A stretch of 64,000 nt of DNA, taken from Vibrio galatheae (GTDB lineage Bacteria > Pseudomonadota > Gammaproteobacteria > Enterobacterales > Vibrionaceae). Location: positions 1 through 64,000 of the forward strand of contig NZ_JXXV01000006.1 in assembly GCF_000967545.1 (NCBI RefSeq). Direction: 5' to 3'. The notes under the pieces were generated by a model. That model made no database searches and was not told where the DNA came from. It saw nothing but the letters and a program-made list of their open reading frames with translations. Position 1 is the first letter of the stretch. Each line of letters starts with the position of its first letter. The translations under genes and the position numbers were made by a program. Positions 1 through 10,438 of this stretch are shown here, in pieces.

Positions 1-59
1 TAACTGATCGGCATTACGCATAAGCGAGGCTTTTTCATTTAATCATTCACCGTATCAGA

Positions 60-2336
60 TTATAGAGATTCAGTGAATGTACGTGCGATTACGTCAGCTT
101 GTTGCTCTGCAGTTAGAGAGTTGAAGCGTACCGCGTAACCAGAAACGCGGATTGTTAGCTGAGGGTATTTCTCAGGGTGCTTAACAGCATCTTCTAGCGT
201 GTCACGGTTAAGAACGTTCACGTTTAGGTGTTGACCACCTTCGATGCCTGCTTCGTGGTGGAAGTAACCATCCATTAGACCAGCAAGGTTAGCACGTTGA
301 GAATCTTCTTCCTTACCCAGCGCGTTAGGTACGATAGAGAAGGTGTAAGAGATACCATCTTTGGCGTGTGCAAACGGTAGTTTACCTACTGATGTTAGAG
401 ATGCTACTGCACCTTTCTCATCGCGGCCGTGCATTGGGTTTGCACCCGGCGCAAATGGAGCACCTGCGCGACGACCATCTGGCGTGTTACCTGTCTTCTT
501 ACCGTACACGACGTTAGATGTGATAGTAAGGATAGACTGAGTAGGAACAGCGTCACGGTAAGTCTTAAGCTTACGGATCTTGTTCATGAACACTTCTACT
601 AGATCACAAGCGATGTCATCTACGCGTGAATCGTTGTTACCGAATTTAGGGTAGTCGCCTTCGATCTCGAAGTCGATTGCTACGCCATCTTCATCGCGGA
701 TTGGTTTAACTTTCGCGTGCTTGATGGCAGATAGTGAGTCTGCGGCGATAGATAGACCTGCTATGCCACAAGCCATTGTGCGGTAAACGTCGCGATCGTG
801 TAGTGCCATTAGTGCAGACTCGTAGCTGTACTTGTCGTGCATGAAGTGGATGCTGTTTAGTGCAGCAACGTACTGCTTAGCTAGCCAATCCATGAAGTGG
901 TCTAGGCTGTTCCACACTTCATCGAAATCTAGTACTTCTGAAGTGATCTTAGGCATTACAGGACCAACTTGCATTTTCAGCTTCTCATCAACACCACCGT
1001 TGATTGCGTAAAGCATAGTTTTCGCAAGGTTAGCGCGAGCACCGAAGAACTGCATTTGCTTACCAACAACCATTGGAGATACACAACATGCGATTGCGTA
1101 GTCGTCTGAATCCATGTCTGGGCGCATTAGGTCGTCGTTTTCGTACTGGATTGAAGAGGTATCGATAGATACTTTCGCACAGAACTTCTTGAAGCCGTCA
1201 GGGAGCTGCTCAGACCATAGCACAGTGATGTTTGGCTCTGGAGAAGGACCCATAGTGTATAGAGAGTTTAGGAAACGGAAGTTAGTACGCGTTACTAGCG
1301 TACGACCGTCAAGACCCATACCACCCATAGATTCTGTTGCCCAGATTGGGTCACCAGAGAATAGGTCATCGTACTCAGGAGTACGTAGGAAACGAACCAT
1401 ACGTAGTTTCATTACGAAGTGGTCAATCATTTCCTGAGCTTGTTCTTCAGTGATCTTACCAGCGGCGATATCACGCTCGATGAAGATATCTAGGAAAGTA
1501 GAAGTACGGCCTAGAGACATTGCCGCGCCGTTTTGAGATTTAACCGCTGCTAGGTAACCGAAGTAAGTCCACTGGATAGCTTCTTGTGCAGTTTCAGCAG
1601 GACGAGAAATATCACAGCCGTATTTTTCAGCCATCACTTTCATTTGGCCAAGTGCGCGGTGCTGTTCAGCGATCTCTTCGCGAAGCTGCATAGTCATTTG
1701 AAGATCTTCGCCGTTCTCGAACTTGTCTTGAAGAGAAGCAAATTGAGCTAGCTTGTCTTTGATTAGGAAGTCGATACCGTATAGAGCGACACGGCGGTAG
1801 TCACCGATGATACGACCACGACCGTATGCATCTGGAAGACCAGTTAGAACACCAGATTTACGACATTTAAGAATGTCTGGAGTGTAGATATCGAAAACAC
1901 CCGCGTTGTGTGTTTTGCGGTATTCAGTGAAGATTTTCGAAATTTGAGGGTCTAGTTCACGACCGTAAACTTTACAAGAACCTTCAACCATGCGGATACC
2001 ACCGTTAGGGATGATCGCGCGCTTTAGTGGTGCGTCAGTTTGTAGACCAACGATAGTTTCTAGATCTTTTTCGATGTAACCTGCGTCGTGTGCAGTAATG
2101 GTAGAGATAAGGTCAGTATCAAAATCAACAGGTGCGTGAGTCGAGTTCTCAATCTTGATGCCTTCCATTACCTTAGCCCAAAGCTTGTTAGTAGCTTCAG
2201 TACCTTCAGAAACTAGGAAAGACTCGTCGCCTTCATATGGTGCGTAGTTCTTCTGAATAAAGTCGCGAACGTTAACTTCGTTCTGCCAATCACCTTCAGC
2301 AAAACCTTCCCAAGCTTTAGCAAATTGCTCTGCCAT
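60..2336 (-). CDS. pflB: Formate C-acetyltransferase (pyruvate formate-lyase)
   Basis: Converts pyruvate and CoA to acetyl-CoA and formate in anaerobic metabolism; a cytoplasmic glycyl-radical enzyme. The 758 residues match the usual length (about 760). The catalytic cysteine pair is C417-C418 in ACCVSPM, and the radical glycine is G733 in RVSGYAVRF, 25 residues from the C-terminus. Both are intact, so the enzyme should be active once a PflA-type activase installs the radical; no activase gene is in the window. A purine-rich AGGTAGGT precedes the ATG. About 300 bp of AT-rich sequence upstream presumably holds the promoter; I could not place a convincing FNR site there. Confidence 0.97.
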   Translation of the reverse strand: MAEQFAKAWEGFAEGDWQNEVNVRDFIQKNYAPYEGDESFLVSEGTEATNKLWAKVMEGIKIENSTHAPVDFDTDLISTITAHDAGYIEKDLETIVGLQTDAPLKRAIIPNGGIRMVEGSCKVYGRELDPQISKIFTEYRKTHNAGVFDIYTPDILKCRKSGVLTGLPDAYGRGRIIGDYRRVALYGIDFLIKDKLAQFASLQDKFENGEDLQMTMQLREEIAEQHRALGQMKVMAEKYGCDISRPAETAQEAIQWTYFGYLAAVKSQNGAAMSLGRTSTFLDIFIERDIAAGKITEEQAQEMIDHFVMKLRMVRFLRTPEYDDLFSGDPIWATESMGGMGLDGRTLVTRTNFRFLNSLYTMGPSPEPNITVLWSEQLPDGFKKFCAKVSIDTSSIQYENDDLMRPDMDSDDYAIACCVSPMVVGKQMQFFGARANLAKTMLYAINGGVDEKLKMQVGPVMPKITSEVLDFDEVWNSLDHFMDWLAKQYVAALNSIHFMHDKYSYESALMALHDRDVYRTMACGIAGLSIAADSLSAIKHAKVKPIRDEDGVAIDFEIEGDYPKFGNNDSRVDDIACDLVEVFMNKIRKLKTYRDAVPTQSILTITSNVVYGKKTGNTPDGRRAGAPFAPGANPMHGRDEKGAVASLTSVGKLPFAHAKDGISYTFSIVPNALGKEEDSQRANLAGLMDGYFHHEAGIEGGQHLNVNVLNRDTLEDAVKHPEKYPQLTIRVSGYAVRFNSLTAEQQADVIARTFTESL

Positions 2337-2611
2337 GACATACCTACCTTTTTAGTAGAAAAAACACGTACCTTTCTGAACCATTGAGCGAGTCAGAAGC
2401 CAATATATGGGCGGTACACTCTTATGAATAACAATATGTATAGTCTTTCTTTTCGATAATCGAAAGTGAGAATAAACGATAAATATTGCCACTCTGTGTA
2501 GATGAATTTTTTAACTTGAAACTAAGGTTATACTAAAATTTTTTTGCAAACCTTAAACTAAATCAATAAATTTCCTGTTAGATAAAATTTTATGAAAAAT
2601 TGTTTGATTTT

Positions 2612-2644
2612 AAAAAAAAGTTGAGAGCCGTGATGGCTCTCAAC
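2612..2644 (-). terminator. Rho-independent terminator of the DUF3360-like gene
   Basis: A perfect 10-bp stem (GTTGAGAGCC / GGCTCTCAAC) with a 5-nt loop is followed on the minus strand by eight T residues. It lies just downstream of the stop codon of the minus-strand membrane protein gene. Confidence 0.85.
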
Positions 2645-2658
2645 TTGAGATATGTCAA

Positions 2659-4206
2659 TTACAGTAGTGCTGGAATGCCGAATTGATCTTCTAGCATGCC
2701 GACTGCAAGCATAGCGACAAGACAGATAACGAGTACACCGACTGGAATGATGATCTTATCTACAAACGATAGACGAGCTGCACGCTCTTTATCACCAATC
2801 AGACCGTTGTTGTCTAAAAGCATAGTCAATGCCCAAGCCAGCACAGGGTTTACCACAGCAGAACCAAAGATACAGATACCCGCAGCTTGGGAGTCTTTCG
2901 AATCTTTAATCATTTGCATACCTGCTTCCAACAGAGGAAGAGATACACCAACAAGTAGAGCGACACGCATCACTGGAGGCCAAACCGCGATGTCCATTGG
3001 GAAGCCAAGGATTGCGACTATGATACATAGAGAACCAAGTAGAATCGCACCGGCTGGAATTGGACGTTTAGCAATAGCGGCAGGAATCATGTAAGTCCCC
3101 CAAGATGACGTGATGTTACCACCACCAACTGCAGTACCCACCATTTGACGTACTGAACACATGGTCATAGTGTCATCAACATCCATAAGAACTTTTTCTG
3201 TCTTTTTCGGATAGTTCAGCTCTTGGAAGATGCGATGACCTAAGAAGTCAGGAGACCACATTGCTACCGCTAGGATTGCGAACGGTAAAGAAGCAATGAA
3301 GTGCTCTAGGTTTGGTAAACCTAGCATCCAACCTTGCTCTGTACTGCCCCACCAGTAAACAGGGTTTAAGTTAGGCAGGCCCGTTTCTGTTACAAATTTA
3401 ATATCGAAACCTGCACCTAACACTAACGCAATAGCAAGACCCGTAAATGAACAAACAGGGATAGCTAGCCAACGCTTGTTCACCTTGGCTAAGAACGCAT
3501 ACAGAACAATCGTCACTGCAAGAACAATCAACCCAACGTAGCCCATACTGCCAGCCGCTACTGCGTCAGACTGAAGCCCAACAGCCCACGACTGAATCGA
3601 GTTGATTTGACTCATAGTCCCGGTCAAGCCTAAGAAAATAAGTAGACCACCCGCGGTACCCTCGGAGGTTAGGTTGACCAGCTTGGAACCACCTTTGAGG
3701 AAGCTCAGCAATAAGCCAAATACACCAATGAGAATAGCCAATGCAAGAGGGTGCGCACCCGCAAGAGCGATGGTGCCGATAAGAGGGATCATTGGGCCGT
3801 GGTTGCCTGCCAAGTTAGCTTTGGGGTTAATAAAGCCAGAAGCAAGAACACAGAACAGTAATGCTGGGATTAACATTTCAACACGAGCGACTTCGATAGC
3901 GAAATCTTTGCCAAGGTTAACGTGATCCCATGCAGCCGTCAGGCCTTCAGCCCAAGACATCATTACTGCAGAATACATTGCGATAATACCAATCGTACCA
4001 GCGAGTGCCGGGACTAGGTCTTCAAGCTCAAAACGGAAATCGCGAACAGGAAGGTTCAAACCGAAGCGACGTGGCTTCATAATTTGCAATTCGTGATCTA
4101 GATAGTCTGAACGGCTTTCAAATTCAGAAGCTGGACGATGCAACTCTTGATAGCTCTTGTTTTCGATATCCGAATCAGAGTGCGGTTTATTGACTGCGTC
4201 TGACAT
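2659..4206 (-). CDS. DUF3360-like multi-pass membrane protein, putative permease
   Basis: A 515-residue integral membrane protein with about 70 hydrophilic N-terminal residues and then roughly 11-13 hydrophobic segments. It resembles the uncharacterised DUF3360 family common in Vibrio; that assignment is from memory. The substrate is unknown. The reading frame stays open 43 codons further upstream (to 4335), but I chose the ATG at 4206 because TGAGGA sits 6-7 nt before it and the extra upstream residues look like leader RNA (Arg/Ser/Asn-rich, unlike the family). It is a single-gene unit with its own terminator, next to pflB on the same strand. Confidence 0.75.
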   Translation of the reverse strand: MSDAVNKPHSDSDIENKSYQELHRPASEFESRSDYLDHELQIMKPRRFGLNLPVRDFRFELEDLVPALAGTIGIIAMYSAVMMSWAEGLTAAWDHVNLGKDFAIEVARVEMLIPALLFCVLASGFINPKANLAGNHGPMIPLIGTIALAGAHPLALAILIGVFGLLLSFLKGGSKLVNLTSEGTAGGLLIFLGLTGTMSQINSIQSWAVGLQSDAVAAGSMGYVGLIVLAVTIVLYAFLAKVNKRWLAIPVCSFTGLAIALVLGAGFDIKFVTETGLPNLNPVYWWGSTEQGWMLGLPNLEHFIASLPFAILAVAMWSPDFLGHRIFQELNYPKKTEKVLMDVDDTMTMCSVRQMVGTAVGGGNITSSWGTYMIPAAIAKRPIPAGAILLGSLCIIVAILGFPMDIAVWPPVMRVALLVGVSLPLLEAGMQMIKDSKDSQAAGICIFGSAVVNPVLAWALTMLLDNNGLIGDKERAARLSFVDKIIIPVGVLVICLVAMLAVGMLEDQFGIPALL

Positions 4207-4447
4207 AGATTCCTCATATTCTAAAAAGTTAATAATTCTTGAAAGAGAGAACCGATTATTGTTTTGTGACGGTCGCTCCATTTGCCCGGAGTCGTGTCCT
4301 CTTTTTGCGTCTAGGCTTTCCTCATTGTGGCGCACCTTTTATGCGCTAAAGCATAGAGGATTAAAGACAAAAAGTACGACTGTTGAGGCTTTTATCTTTG
4401 AGGCGAGTTTAACGTGCTAACCCTTAGGAGTGATTGATTTAGATCAC
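4207..4447 (-). promoter_or_regulatory. Long leader and FNR-like site upstream of the DUF3360-like gene
   Basis: Read on the minus strand, about 215 nt before the ATG hold a small hairpin (CTCC, loop GGGCAAAT, GGAG) inside a purine-rich context, suggesting a structured leader. At 4434-4447 lies TTGATTTAGATCAC, which matches the FNR consensus TTGATnnnnATCAA at 9 of 10 fixed positions. The FNR role is inference. No known riboswitch class was recognised. Confidence 0.35.
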
Positions 4448-4685
4448 TTTATGAAAGGTTATGAAAGAAAACTACACAACAATGCGCTCTATCGATCGTT
4501 GGTGAGTAAATCATTGAAATTTAGTTTCATAATGCGAGTTTTCTTAGCAAGTAAGAAGATAGGAATCGCGATCAATATCAAATTCGAAAGTGTTTGTTGA
4601 GATAGATCTTGTTTTTATAAAAATGTTAATTACAGGTTTTGGTTTGATGTCTGGCTGAATAAATGTTTTATGCGAGTTCTTAAGC

Positions 4686-4720
4686 TTATATGACTATTAA
4701 ATGCATTATTAGTCATATAA
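4686..4720. promoter_or_regulatory. Palindromic candidate operator before the ABC importer operon
   Basis: Perfect 11-bp inverted arms (TTATATGACTA / TAGTCATATAA) flank a 13-nt centre containing ATGCAT. Within it TGCATTATTAGTCA fits the spacing of an ArgR box (TGnAT-n4-ATnCA) with imperfect half-sites. It lies about 150 bp upstream of the first importer gene. Control by ArgR is a guess. The rest of 4448-4872 is AT-rich and shows no gene. Confidence 0.35.
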
Positions 4721-4872
4721 ATTGGTTATATATTGTTGATTTTCAGGTTAATAATTTGTTGCATGTTGGGCGGTGGGGTGCTAGTTTGTATCGGAATACG
4801 GGTGGAACCCAGCAGTCAACCAAACGTGATGCATAAAGCGTTGGTGATAATAAATACAGGGAGCAAAAGCGC

Positions 4873-5643
4873 ATGAAAGATGTACCAGCGCTGGACATAA
4901 AAGAACTGCACAAAACATTTGGACAAAATGAAGTTTTAAAGGGCATCTCACTAGAAGCCCACAAAGGGGACGTAATTTCAATTATCGGATCGTCAGGGTC
5001 CGGTAAGAGTACCTTTCTTAGATGCATAAACCTTCTTGAAACACCGACCGAAGGCGAAATTTGGGTCAACGGTGAGTTGATTCAAATGAAAAACAACCGC
5101 CAAGGTGAAGCCGTGCCTGCCAATGAAAGGCAAGTTCAACGCATTCGTTCTCGCCTCGCGATGGTATTCCAAGGATTCAATCTTTGGTCTCATATGACAG
5201 TTTTAGAAAATGTCATTGAAGCGCCAATTCACGTTCTAGGCGTTCCTAAAGCACAAGCGATTGAAAATGCAGAGATGCTGTTGAAGAAAGTCGGTTTGTA
5301 CGAACGCAAAGATTATTATCCAGGCCACTTGTCTGGTGGTCAGCAACAACGAGCGGCTATTGCGCGAGCTCTTGCGGTTGATCCTGAAGTTATGCTATTT
5401 GACGAACCTACCTCGGCTCTTGACCCAGAGTTGGTTGGTGAGGTTTTAGGCGTAATGCGTGATTTGGCTGAAGAAGGCCGAACCATGTTGGTGGTAACTC
5501 ACGAGATGGCCTTTGCGCGCGACGTATCAAACCACGTCATGTTCTTACATCAAGGTTTAGTAGAAGAGCAGGGCGACCCTGCCAAATTATTTACTAACCC
5601 AGACTCAGAGCGTCTTAAGCAGTTTATTTCTTCGATTTACTAG
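4873..5643 (+). CDS. Amino-acid ABC importer, ATP-binding subunit (HisP/ArtP type)
   Basis: A 256-residue ATPase that powers uptake of a polar, probably basic, amino acid across the inner membrane. Walker A is GSSGSGKST at 39-47, the ABC signature LSGGQ at 153-157 and Walker B VMLFDEP at 173-179. GGGAG precedes the ATG. It is first in a four-gene operon with a binding protein and two permeases, the order seen in arginine/histidine/ornithine systems. Substrate specificity cannot be read from this subunit. Confidence 0.93.
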   Translation: MKDVPALDIKELHKTFGQNEVLKGISLEAHKGDVISIIGSSGSGKSTFLRCINLLETPTEGEIWVNGELIQMKNNRQGEAVPANERQVQRIRSRLAMVFQGFNLWSHMTVLENVIEAPIHVLGVPKAQAIENAEMLLKKVGLYERKDYYPGHLSGGQQQRAAIARALAVDPEVMLFDEPTSALDPELVGEVLGVMRDLAEEGRTMLVVTHEMAFARDVSNHVMFLHQGLVEEQGDPAKLFTNPDSERLKQFISSIY

Positions 5644-5710
5644 TCGCCGCAATGCGGCCAACACAACAATTAAGTTAAAAATAAAAAATCTCAATCACAG
5701 GAGTATGGAA

Positions 5711-6481
5711 ATGAAAAAGTGGTTATTAGCAGCAACACTAGCAGCAACAGCTGTTACTGGCGTAGCGCAAGCGAAAGAATGGAAAACGGTTCGCTTCGGT
5801 ATTGAAGGTGCATACCCTCCATTTAGCTGGACAGAGGCCGATGGTTCGCTGAAAGGTTTTGACGTTGATATGGCAAATGCACTCTGTGCTGAAATGCAGG
5901 TTGAATGTAAGGTCGTTCCTCAAGACTGGGACGGCATCATTCCATCTCTGCTAGCACGCAAATACGATGCAATCATCGCGGCAATGTCTATTACTGAAGA
6001 GCGTAAGAAGAAAGTTGACTTCACTGGCAAATATGCACTTATCCCGAACAAGTTTATTGCTAAGAAAGGCGCAGGTCTGGATTTCGACAACCTAGTTGGT
6101 AAGAAAATCGCTGTACAGCGTGCAACAACTCACGACAAATACCTAACAGATAACTACGGCGACAAAGTTGAAATCGTTCGCTACGGTTCTTTCGACGAAG
6201 CTTACCTAGATCTATCTAACGGCCGTGTTGCAGCTGTACTAGGTGATGCATCTGCACTTGAAGAAGGCGTTCTAAACAAAGAGGGTGGTGAGGATTATGA
6301 ATTCGTAGGTCCATCACTAACGGATCCAAAATGGTTTGGTGAAGGTTTTGGTATTGCTGTTCGCAAACAAGACAAAGACCTAACTAAGAAGCTAGATGCA
6401 GCTATCATGTCTCTACGTGAGAAAGGTGTATACCAAGACATCGCTGCTAAATACTTCAACTACGACGTTTACGGTCAGTAA
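5711..6481 (+). CDS. Periplasmic amino-acid binding protein (SBP family 3)
   Basis: Solute-binding subunit of the importer. The protein begins with a typical signal peptide (MKKWLLAATLAATAVTG, cleavage expected after AQA), followed by the family 3 fold, for example FGIEGAYPPFSW and GFDVDMANALC. The motif EAYLDLSNGRVAAVLGD is typical of Lys/Arg/Orn/His binders such as HisJ and ArgT. I prefer the ATG at 5711: AGGAG is 7 nt before it but only 1 nt before the alternative ATG at 5705. Expected mature length is about 235 residues. Confidence 0.9.
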   Translation: MKKWLLAATLAATAVTGVAQAKEWKTVRFGIEGAYPPFSWTEADGSLKGFDVDMANALCAEMQVECKVVPQDWDGIIPSLLARKYDAIIAAMSITEERKKKVDFTGKYALIPNKFIAKKGAGLDFDNLVGKKIAVQRATTHDKYLTDNYGDKVEIVRYGSFDEAYLDLSNGRVAAVLGDASALEEGVLNKEGGEDYEFVGPSLTDPKWFGEGFGIAVRKQDKDLTKKLDAAIMSLREKGVYQDIAAKYFNYDVYGQ

Positions 6482-6569
6482 TCGTTACTAAGCGATCGTT
6501 GGTTCTTGTTCCTAGGAGTAGTAGCCAACGGTCGAATTTTATAAAAGTTTAGGGATCAGGAACTTACCT

Positions 6570-7310
6570 ATGCTAGATCTACAGGGATATGAAGCCTCTA
6601 TTTTGAAAGGGGCCGTAGTGACCATTGAAGTCGCGCTGTTATCGCTTTTTGTTGCGATGATTCTAGGCATGTTAGGTGCACTAGCTAAAATGGCCCCATA
6701 TCGCTGGGCTAGAGCTATCGCGACACTTTATACCACTGTTATCCGTGGTATTCCCGACTTAGTCCTCATGATGCTTATTTTCTTTGGTGGGCAAATTCTT
6801 CTCAACAACAGTTTGTATTCCGTCAATGAATCACTCAATGAGTGGTTTGCCTCAAGCAACCCGAATCATGAATGGACCGCATATTTACCCGATTACATCG
6901 ATGTCAGCCCATTTATTGCAGGTGTTTTGACGATTGGATTTATCTTTGGTGCCTATATGGCCGAGACCTTCCGTGGTGCAATCATGGCGGTTGATAAAGG
7001 TGAATTGGAAGCGGCTAAAGCTTACGGTATGAGCTCTGTTCTGGCGTTTCGCCGTATTCTGTTGCCACAGATGATTCGTCATGCATTGCCAGGCTTTGGT
7101 AATAACTGGTTGGTATTACTTAAAACAACGGCGCTGGTATCAATTATTGGTCTGGAAGATATGGTACGCATGAGCTCGCTTGCCGCAGGTTCAACCAAAA
7201 TGCCATTTACTTTCTATATGGCTGTCGCCATCATCTTTTTATTCTTTACCAGTGTTTCGACAGGATTCCTGAAAATGGTAGAGCGCAAATTTAGTATTCA
7301 TGCGAGGTAA
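6570..7310 (+). CDS. Amino-acid ABC importer permease (HisQ/ArtQ type)
   Basis: A 246-residue inner-membrane permease of the polar amino-acid family. It carries the EAA loop (GELEAAKAYGMSSVLAFRRI) that docks to the ATPase. About five hydrophobic segments are visible, and AGGA precedes the ATG. It sits 88 bp after the binding-protein gene and 3 bp before the second permease, with which it should form the heterodimeric channel. Confidence 0.92.
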   Translation: MLDLQGYEASILKGAVVTIEVALLSLFVAMILGMLGALAKMAPYRWARAIATLYTTVIRGIPDLVLMMLIFFGGQILLNNSLYSVNESLNEWFASSNPNHEWTAYLPDYIDVSPFIAGVLTIGFIFGAYMAETFRGAIMAVDKGELEAAKAYGMSSVLAFRRILLPQMIRHALPGFGNNWLVLLKTTALVSIIGLEDMVRMSSLAAGSTKMPFTFYMAVAIIFLFFTSVSTGFLKMVERKFSIHAR

Positions 7311-7313
7311 AGA

Positions 7314-7991
7314 ATGGATTTTTCACTGATTCTAGAAAGCTTGCCTATTTATCTTGATGGTTTGTGGACTACCGCTTGGTTAGTTGGCCTAGCACTAATT
7401 ATTGGTTTGTGTGTGGCAGTACCTCTAGGCGTTGCGCGTAATAGCCATAACTATTTTATAAGTGGGCCAAGCTGGGCATTTATCTACTTTTTCCGAGGTA
7501 CGCCTTTACTGGTTCAGCTTTACCTTATTTATTACGGTATGGACCAGTTCTTCCCCGTTAAAGATACCTTATGGGAGAACGCTTGGTTTTGTGCATTAGT
7601 TGCATTCGTCCTCAACACCTCGGCTTATACAGCAGAAATCATTCGAGGTGCGATCAACGGACTGCCCAAAGGTGAAGTGGAAGCGGCAAAAGCGTATGGC
7701 ATGGGAACCTTCATGACCTACCGTCGTATCATTTTGCCAAGTGCACTACGCCGCGCACTTCCAGCATACAGTAACGAAGTCATCTTCATGCTACATGGGA
7801 GTGCGGTTGCGGGTATTGTTACTATTGTCGACTTGACAGGTGCGGCACGTTTGGTCAACTCGCGTTACTATGCTCCATTTGAATCATTCCTGACGGCTGG
7901 TCTGTTCTACATGGCGCTAACGTTCATTATTCTGGCTTGTTTTAAAACGGCCGAGAAACGTTTCCTTGCTTACTTGAGACCACTCAGCTAA
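7314..7991 (+). CDS. Amino-acid ABC importer permease (HisM/ArtM type)
   Basis: A 225-residue second permease subunit with the EAA loop GEVEAAKAYGMGTFMTYRRI. Its ribosome site (GAGGTAA) overlaps the stop of the preceding permease, so the two are probably translationally coupled. It is the last gene of the importer operon and is followed by a strong terminator. Confidence 0.92.
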   Translation: MDFSLILESLPIYLDGLWTTAWLVGLALIIGLCVAVPLGVARNSHNYFISGPSWAFIYFFRGTPLLVQLYLIYYGMDQFFPVKDTLWENAWFCALVAFVLNTSAYTAEIIRGAINGLPKGEVEAAKAYGMGTFMTYRRIILPSALRRALPAYSNEVIFMLHGSAVAGIVTIVDLTGAARLVNSRYYAPFESFLTAGLFYMALTFIILACFKTAEKRFLAYLRPLS

Positions 7992-8005
7992 CCACTTACC
8001 AAGTA

Positions 8006-8033
8006 AAAAGGCTTCCCGAGGGAAGCCTTTTTT
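8006..8033. terminator. Bidirectional terminator between importer operon and ybjL
   Basis: AAAAAGGCTTCCCGAGGGAA and the following GCCTTTTT form a GC-rich stem with an A-run on one side and a T-run on the other, suiting both convergent transcripts. Confidence 0.85.
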
Positions 8034-8048
8034 GTTTGGTTAACTAAA

Positions 8049-9731
8049 TTAACTGAGGATGATGAGTATCGTACCGGCTAAGGTCATCAATATATTCGCA
8101 ATAGCGTAAGTACCAGCGTAGCCTAGGGCTGGAATGGTGGACTTAGCATAGTCATTAACAATATCCATCGCTGGAGCACAGGTTCTTGCACCAATAATTG
8201 CACCAAATAGCAGCGCTCGGTTCATCTTGAGTAAGTAGGCGCCAACTAAGTAAGCGATAACGACAGGGACTACACTGATAACAAAGGCAAGGCCTATCAC
8301 TTGTAGACCGACTTGTGCGACGTGATCGAACATCTTACCGCCTGCGCTAAGCCCAATTCCGACCATAAAAAACATTAAACCGAGATCTTTAACCATGTTG
8401 AGAGCGCCCTGAGGAACATAACCGAAGGTTGGGTGGTTCGCACGTAAGAATCCCAGTGTTATTCCTGACAATAACAACCCCACCGCATTACCAAGGCCAA
8501 ACGAAACTTGACCAAACGTCATGGTTATCAGCCCGAAAAGTACGCCTAAAATAAAGAAGCTACAAAAGGCAAGCAAGTCAGCCATTTGGCTATGAATCGA
8601 TATAAAACCGATTTTCTGTGCTAAGCCGTGGACGCGACTTTTTTCCCCACTAACCTGAAGAATATCGCCTTTGGCAAGAACAATATCTAAATCCATTGGC
8701 ATTTCAATTTGTGCGCGGACAACTCGGTTCAAAAAACAGCCATATTCAGATAAGTGGAGATCCGACAGACGTTTACCAGCAATAGAATCACTTTTTACGA
8801 CGATTTCTTCTTCTACAACACGTAGGTCGAGCAAGTTACGGTCAAAGACTTCCTTACCATTTCTAAAACTTGGATCGAGACGGGCGTGGCTATCGGGGAA
8901 ACCAACTAGGGCAATTTCATCCCCTTGCTGCAATATTGCGTCACCATCCGGGTGGGCGATGATACCGTTACGGCGAATCCGTTCGATATAACAGCCTGTC
9001 TGGCGATAAATACCCAACTCACGTAGGTTTCTACCATCAATCCAATCGATCAGTTCTTGGCCTACGCGGTAGGCGCGGATGATCGGCAAATAGACTTTAC
9101 GTTGTCCTGAGCTGCCCAGTCCGCGTTCCTGTGCAATTTGCTCTGCGGAATCTGACAGGTTTTGTTTTTGTAGCTTAGGCAGTAACTTGGCGAACATAAT
9201 CATGCTAATCAAACCGATCAAATAAGCCATGGCGTACCCAACTGACAAGTTTTCGATCACTTGACTAAAATCCATATCTCGCGGTGTCGTTGCAAGCCCT
9301 GAATTTAATGCGTCTTGAGCCCCAACTAAGACAGGTGTCGATGTCAGTGCTCCTGCCATCATCCCCGCAGATAGCCCAAAGTCTAAGCCCATGTGGTGAC
9401 TTGCAAAATAGGTAATAGATAGGGCAGTAGTAAGTACGACCATACTCAAGATGAAATAGTGCTTACCATCGCGGAAGAAAATACCAAAAAAGTTCGGCCC
9501 AGCTTCGATGCCAACACAGTAGATAAAAAGCATGAAACCAATAGTTAAAGCTTCAGCGTTAAAGGTGAACCCTAGATGTCCCATGACCAAGGCGGTGATC
9601 AATACGCCAATAGAGTTACCAAGCTGGAAGTTGCCAAAGCGAATTTTGCCAATACCTAGGCCAATCGCAAGTACAACGAAAATAAGAAGGATTGGGTTCT
9701 GTTCGAGCAAGAGTACGACGTCAATGTTCAC
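8049..9731 (-). CDS. ybjL: YbjL-type putative transporter (AspT/YidE superfamily)
   Basis: A membrane protein of about 560 residues: two blocks of hydrophobic segments (AspT-type duplicated transmembrane domain) separated by two TrkA-C-like regulatory domains in the middle. Its start ([20 protein letters not shown]) lines up with E. coli YbjL, which is also about 561 residues. A GTG at 9731 matches the E. coli start; a TTG two codons upstream (9737) is the alternative. It lies next to grxA, as in enterobacteria. Substrate unknown. Confidence 0.85.
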   Translation of the reverse strand: MNIDVVLLLEQNPILLIFVVLAIGLGIGKIRFGNFQLGNSIGVLITALVMGHLGFTFNAEALTIGFMLFIYCVGIEAGPNFFGIFFRDGKHYFILSMVVLTTALSITYFASHHMGLDFGLSAGMMAGALTSTPVLVGAQDALNSGLATTPRDMDFSQVIENLSVGYAMAYLIGLISMIMFAKLLPKLQKQNLSDSAEQIAQERGLGSSGQRKVYLPIIRAYRVGQELIDWIDGRNLRELGIYRQTGCYIERIRRNGIIAHPDGDAILQQGDEIALVGFPDSHARLDPSFRNGKEVFDRNLLDLRVVEEEIVVKSDSIAGKRLSDLHLSEYGCFLNRVVRAQIEMPMDLDIVLAKGDILQVSGEKSRVHGLAQKIGFISIHSQMADLLAFCSFFILGVLFGLITMTFGQVSFGLGNAVGLLLSGITLGFLRANHPTFGYVPQGALNMVKDLGLMFFMVGIGLSAGGKMFDHVAQVGLQVIGLAFVISVVPVVIAYLVGAYLLKMNRALLFGAIIGARTCAPAMDIVNDYAKSTIPALGYAGTYAIANILMTLAGTILIILS

Positions 9732-9858
9732 GGGCAATTCTTGTATTGGTGCCAGAGGGTAGGTTAAGTGTGCGAATTGTATCTGAATATTGCAAAAAGA
9801 TAAGTGAAAATTTTTATAATTTACGATTAGTTGACTTAGACAAAAACTGCCGCGTTAC

Positions 9859-9889
9859 AAAAAAGCCGCTTGAAAAACAAGCGGCTTTT
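9859..9889 (-). terminator. Terminator of grxA
   Basis: A perfect 12-bp stem (AAAAGCCGCTTG / CAAGCGGCTTTT) with an AAAAA loop, followed on the minus strand by a T-run. Confidence 0.9.
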
Positions 9890-9907
9890 GAAAATGTATT
9901 TTACTTT

Positions 9908-10174
9908 TTACGCGTCAAACAAACCTAGGTGTTCTTTCGCATACGCTTCGAAGTCATCACAACCACCTATGTGCTCTTGGTCAACGAAGATCTGAGGTAC
10001 AGTTTCAACTGGTTTACCTACTGTTTTCTCAAGGTCAGCCTTAGAAATACCTTCAGCATGGATGTCGACGTAACGGTAGTTGAAATCGTCGCGTTTCGCT
10101 TTTAGTGTTTCAGCGTGCTCTTTTGCACGAACACAGTAAGGACAAGCTGGGCGACCAAAGATAACTACGAACAT
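9908..10174 (-). CDS. grxA: Glutaredoxin 1 (GrxA type)
   Basis: An 88-residue dithiol glutaredoxin that reduces disulfides such as that of ribonucleotide reductase using glutathione. The active site is CPYC (C11-C14), with the TVPQIF cis-proline loop and the GGCDDF glutathione-binding motif further on. GGAGAAAGAGAAT precedes the ATG. It is monocistronic with its own terminator. Confidence 0.95.
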   Translation of the reverse strand: MFVVIFGRPACPYCVRAKEHAETLKAKRDDFNYRYVDIHAEGISKADLEKTVGKPVETVPQIFVDQEHIGGCDDFEAYAKEHLGLFDA

Positions 10175-10438
10175 ATTCTCTTTCTCCTGTAATTTGTTAA
10201 GTGCAACTATGCCTCAATCGATAGAGGAAATAAAGCGTCATTTGTCTCTTGGTCCGATAGGTAAAAGCTATCGGACAAAAAATACGCTGAACTAAAAACG
10301 TGGTCTGTAAACAACGTGTGATTGATCGATAAAACCATAAAATATTAGTGGTTTTAATAAGCAAGTTGCACTTGGTCATGTTTATTTTTTTCCAATCAGT
10401 GCAAGCTAACAGATGGTTGTTTCGAGGAGTAGGTAAGT

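Noticed and set aside
4157..4420. Plus-strand gene opposite the DUF3360-like gene and its leader
   Set aside because: Overlaps a real gene and shows no protein-family pattern.
4743..5069. Minus-strand gene of 108 codons opposite the importer ATPase
   Set aside because: Shadow of the ATPase frame, Cys/Leu/Ser-rich, no ribosome site or family.
5641..5710. Terminator between importer ATPase and binding protein
   Set aside because: GCCGCAATGCGGC is a short hairpin without a T-run; the operon likely continues through it.
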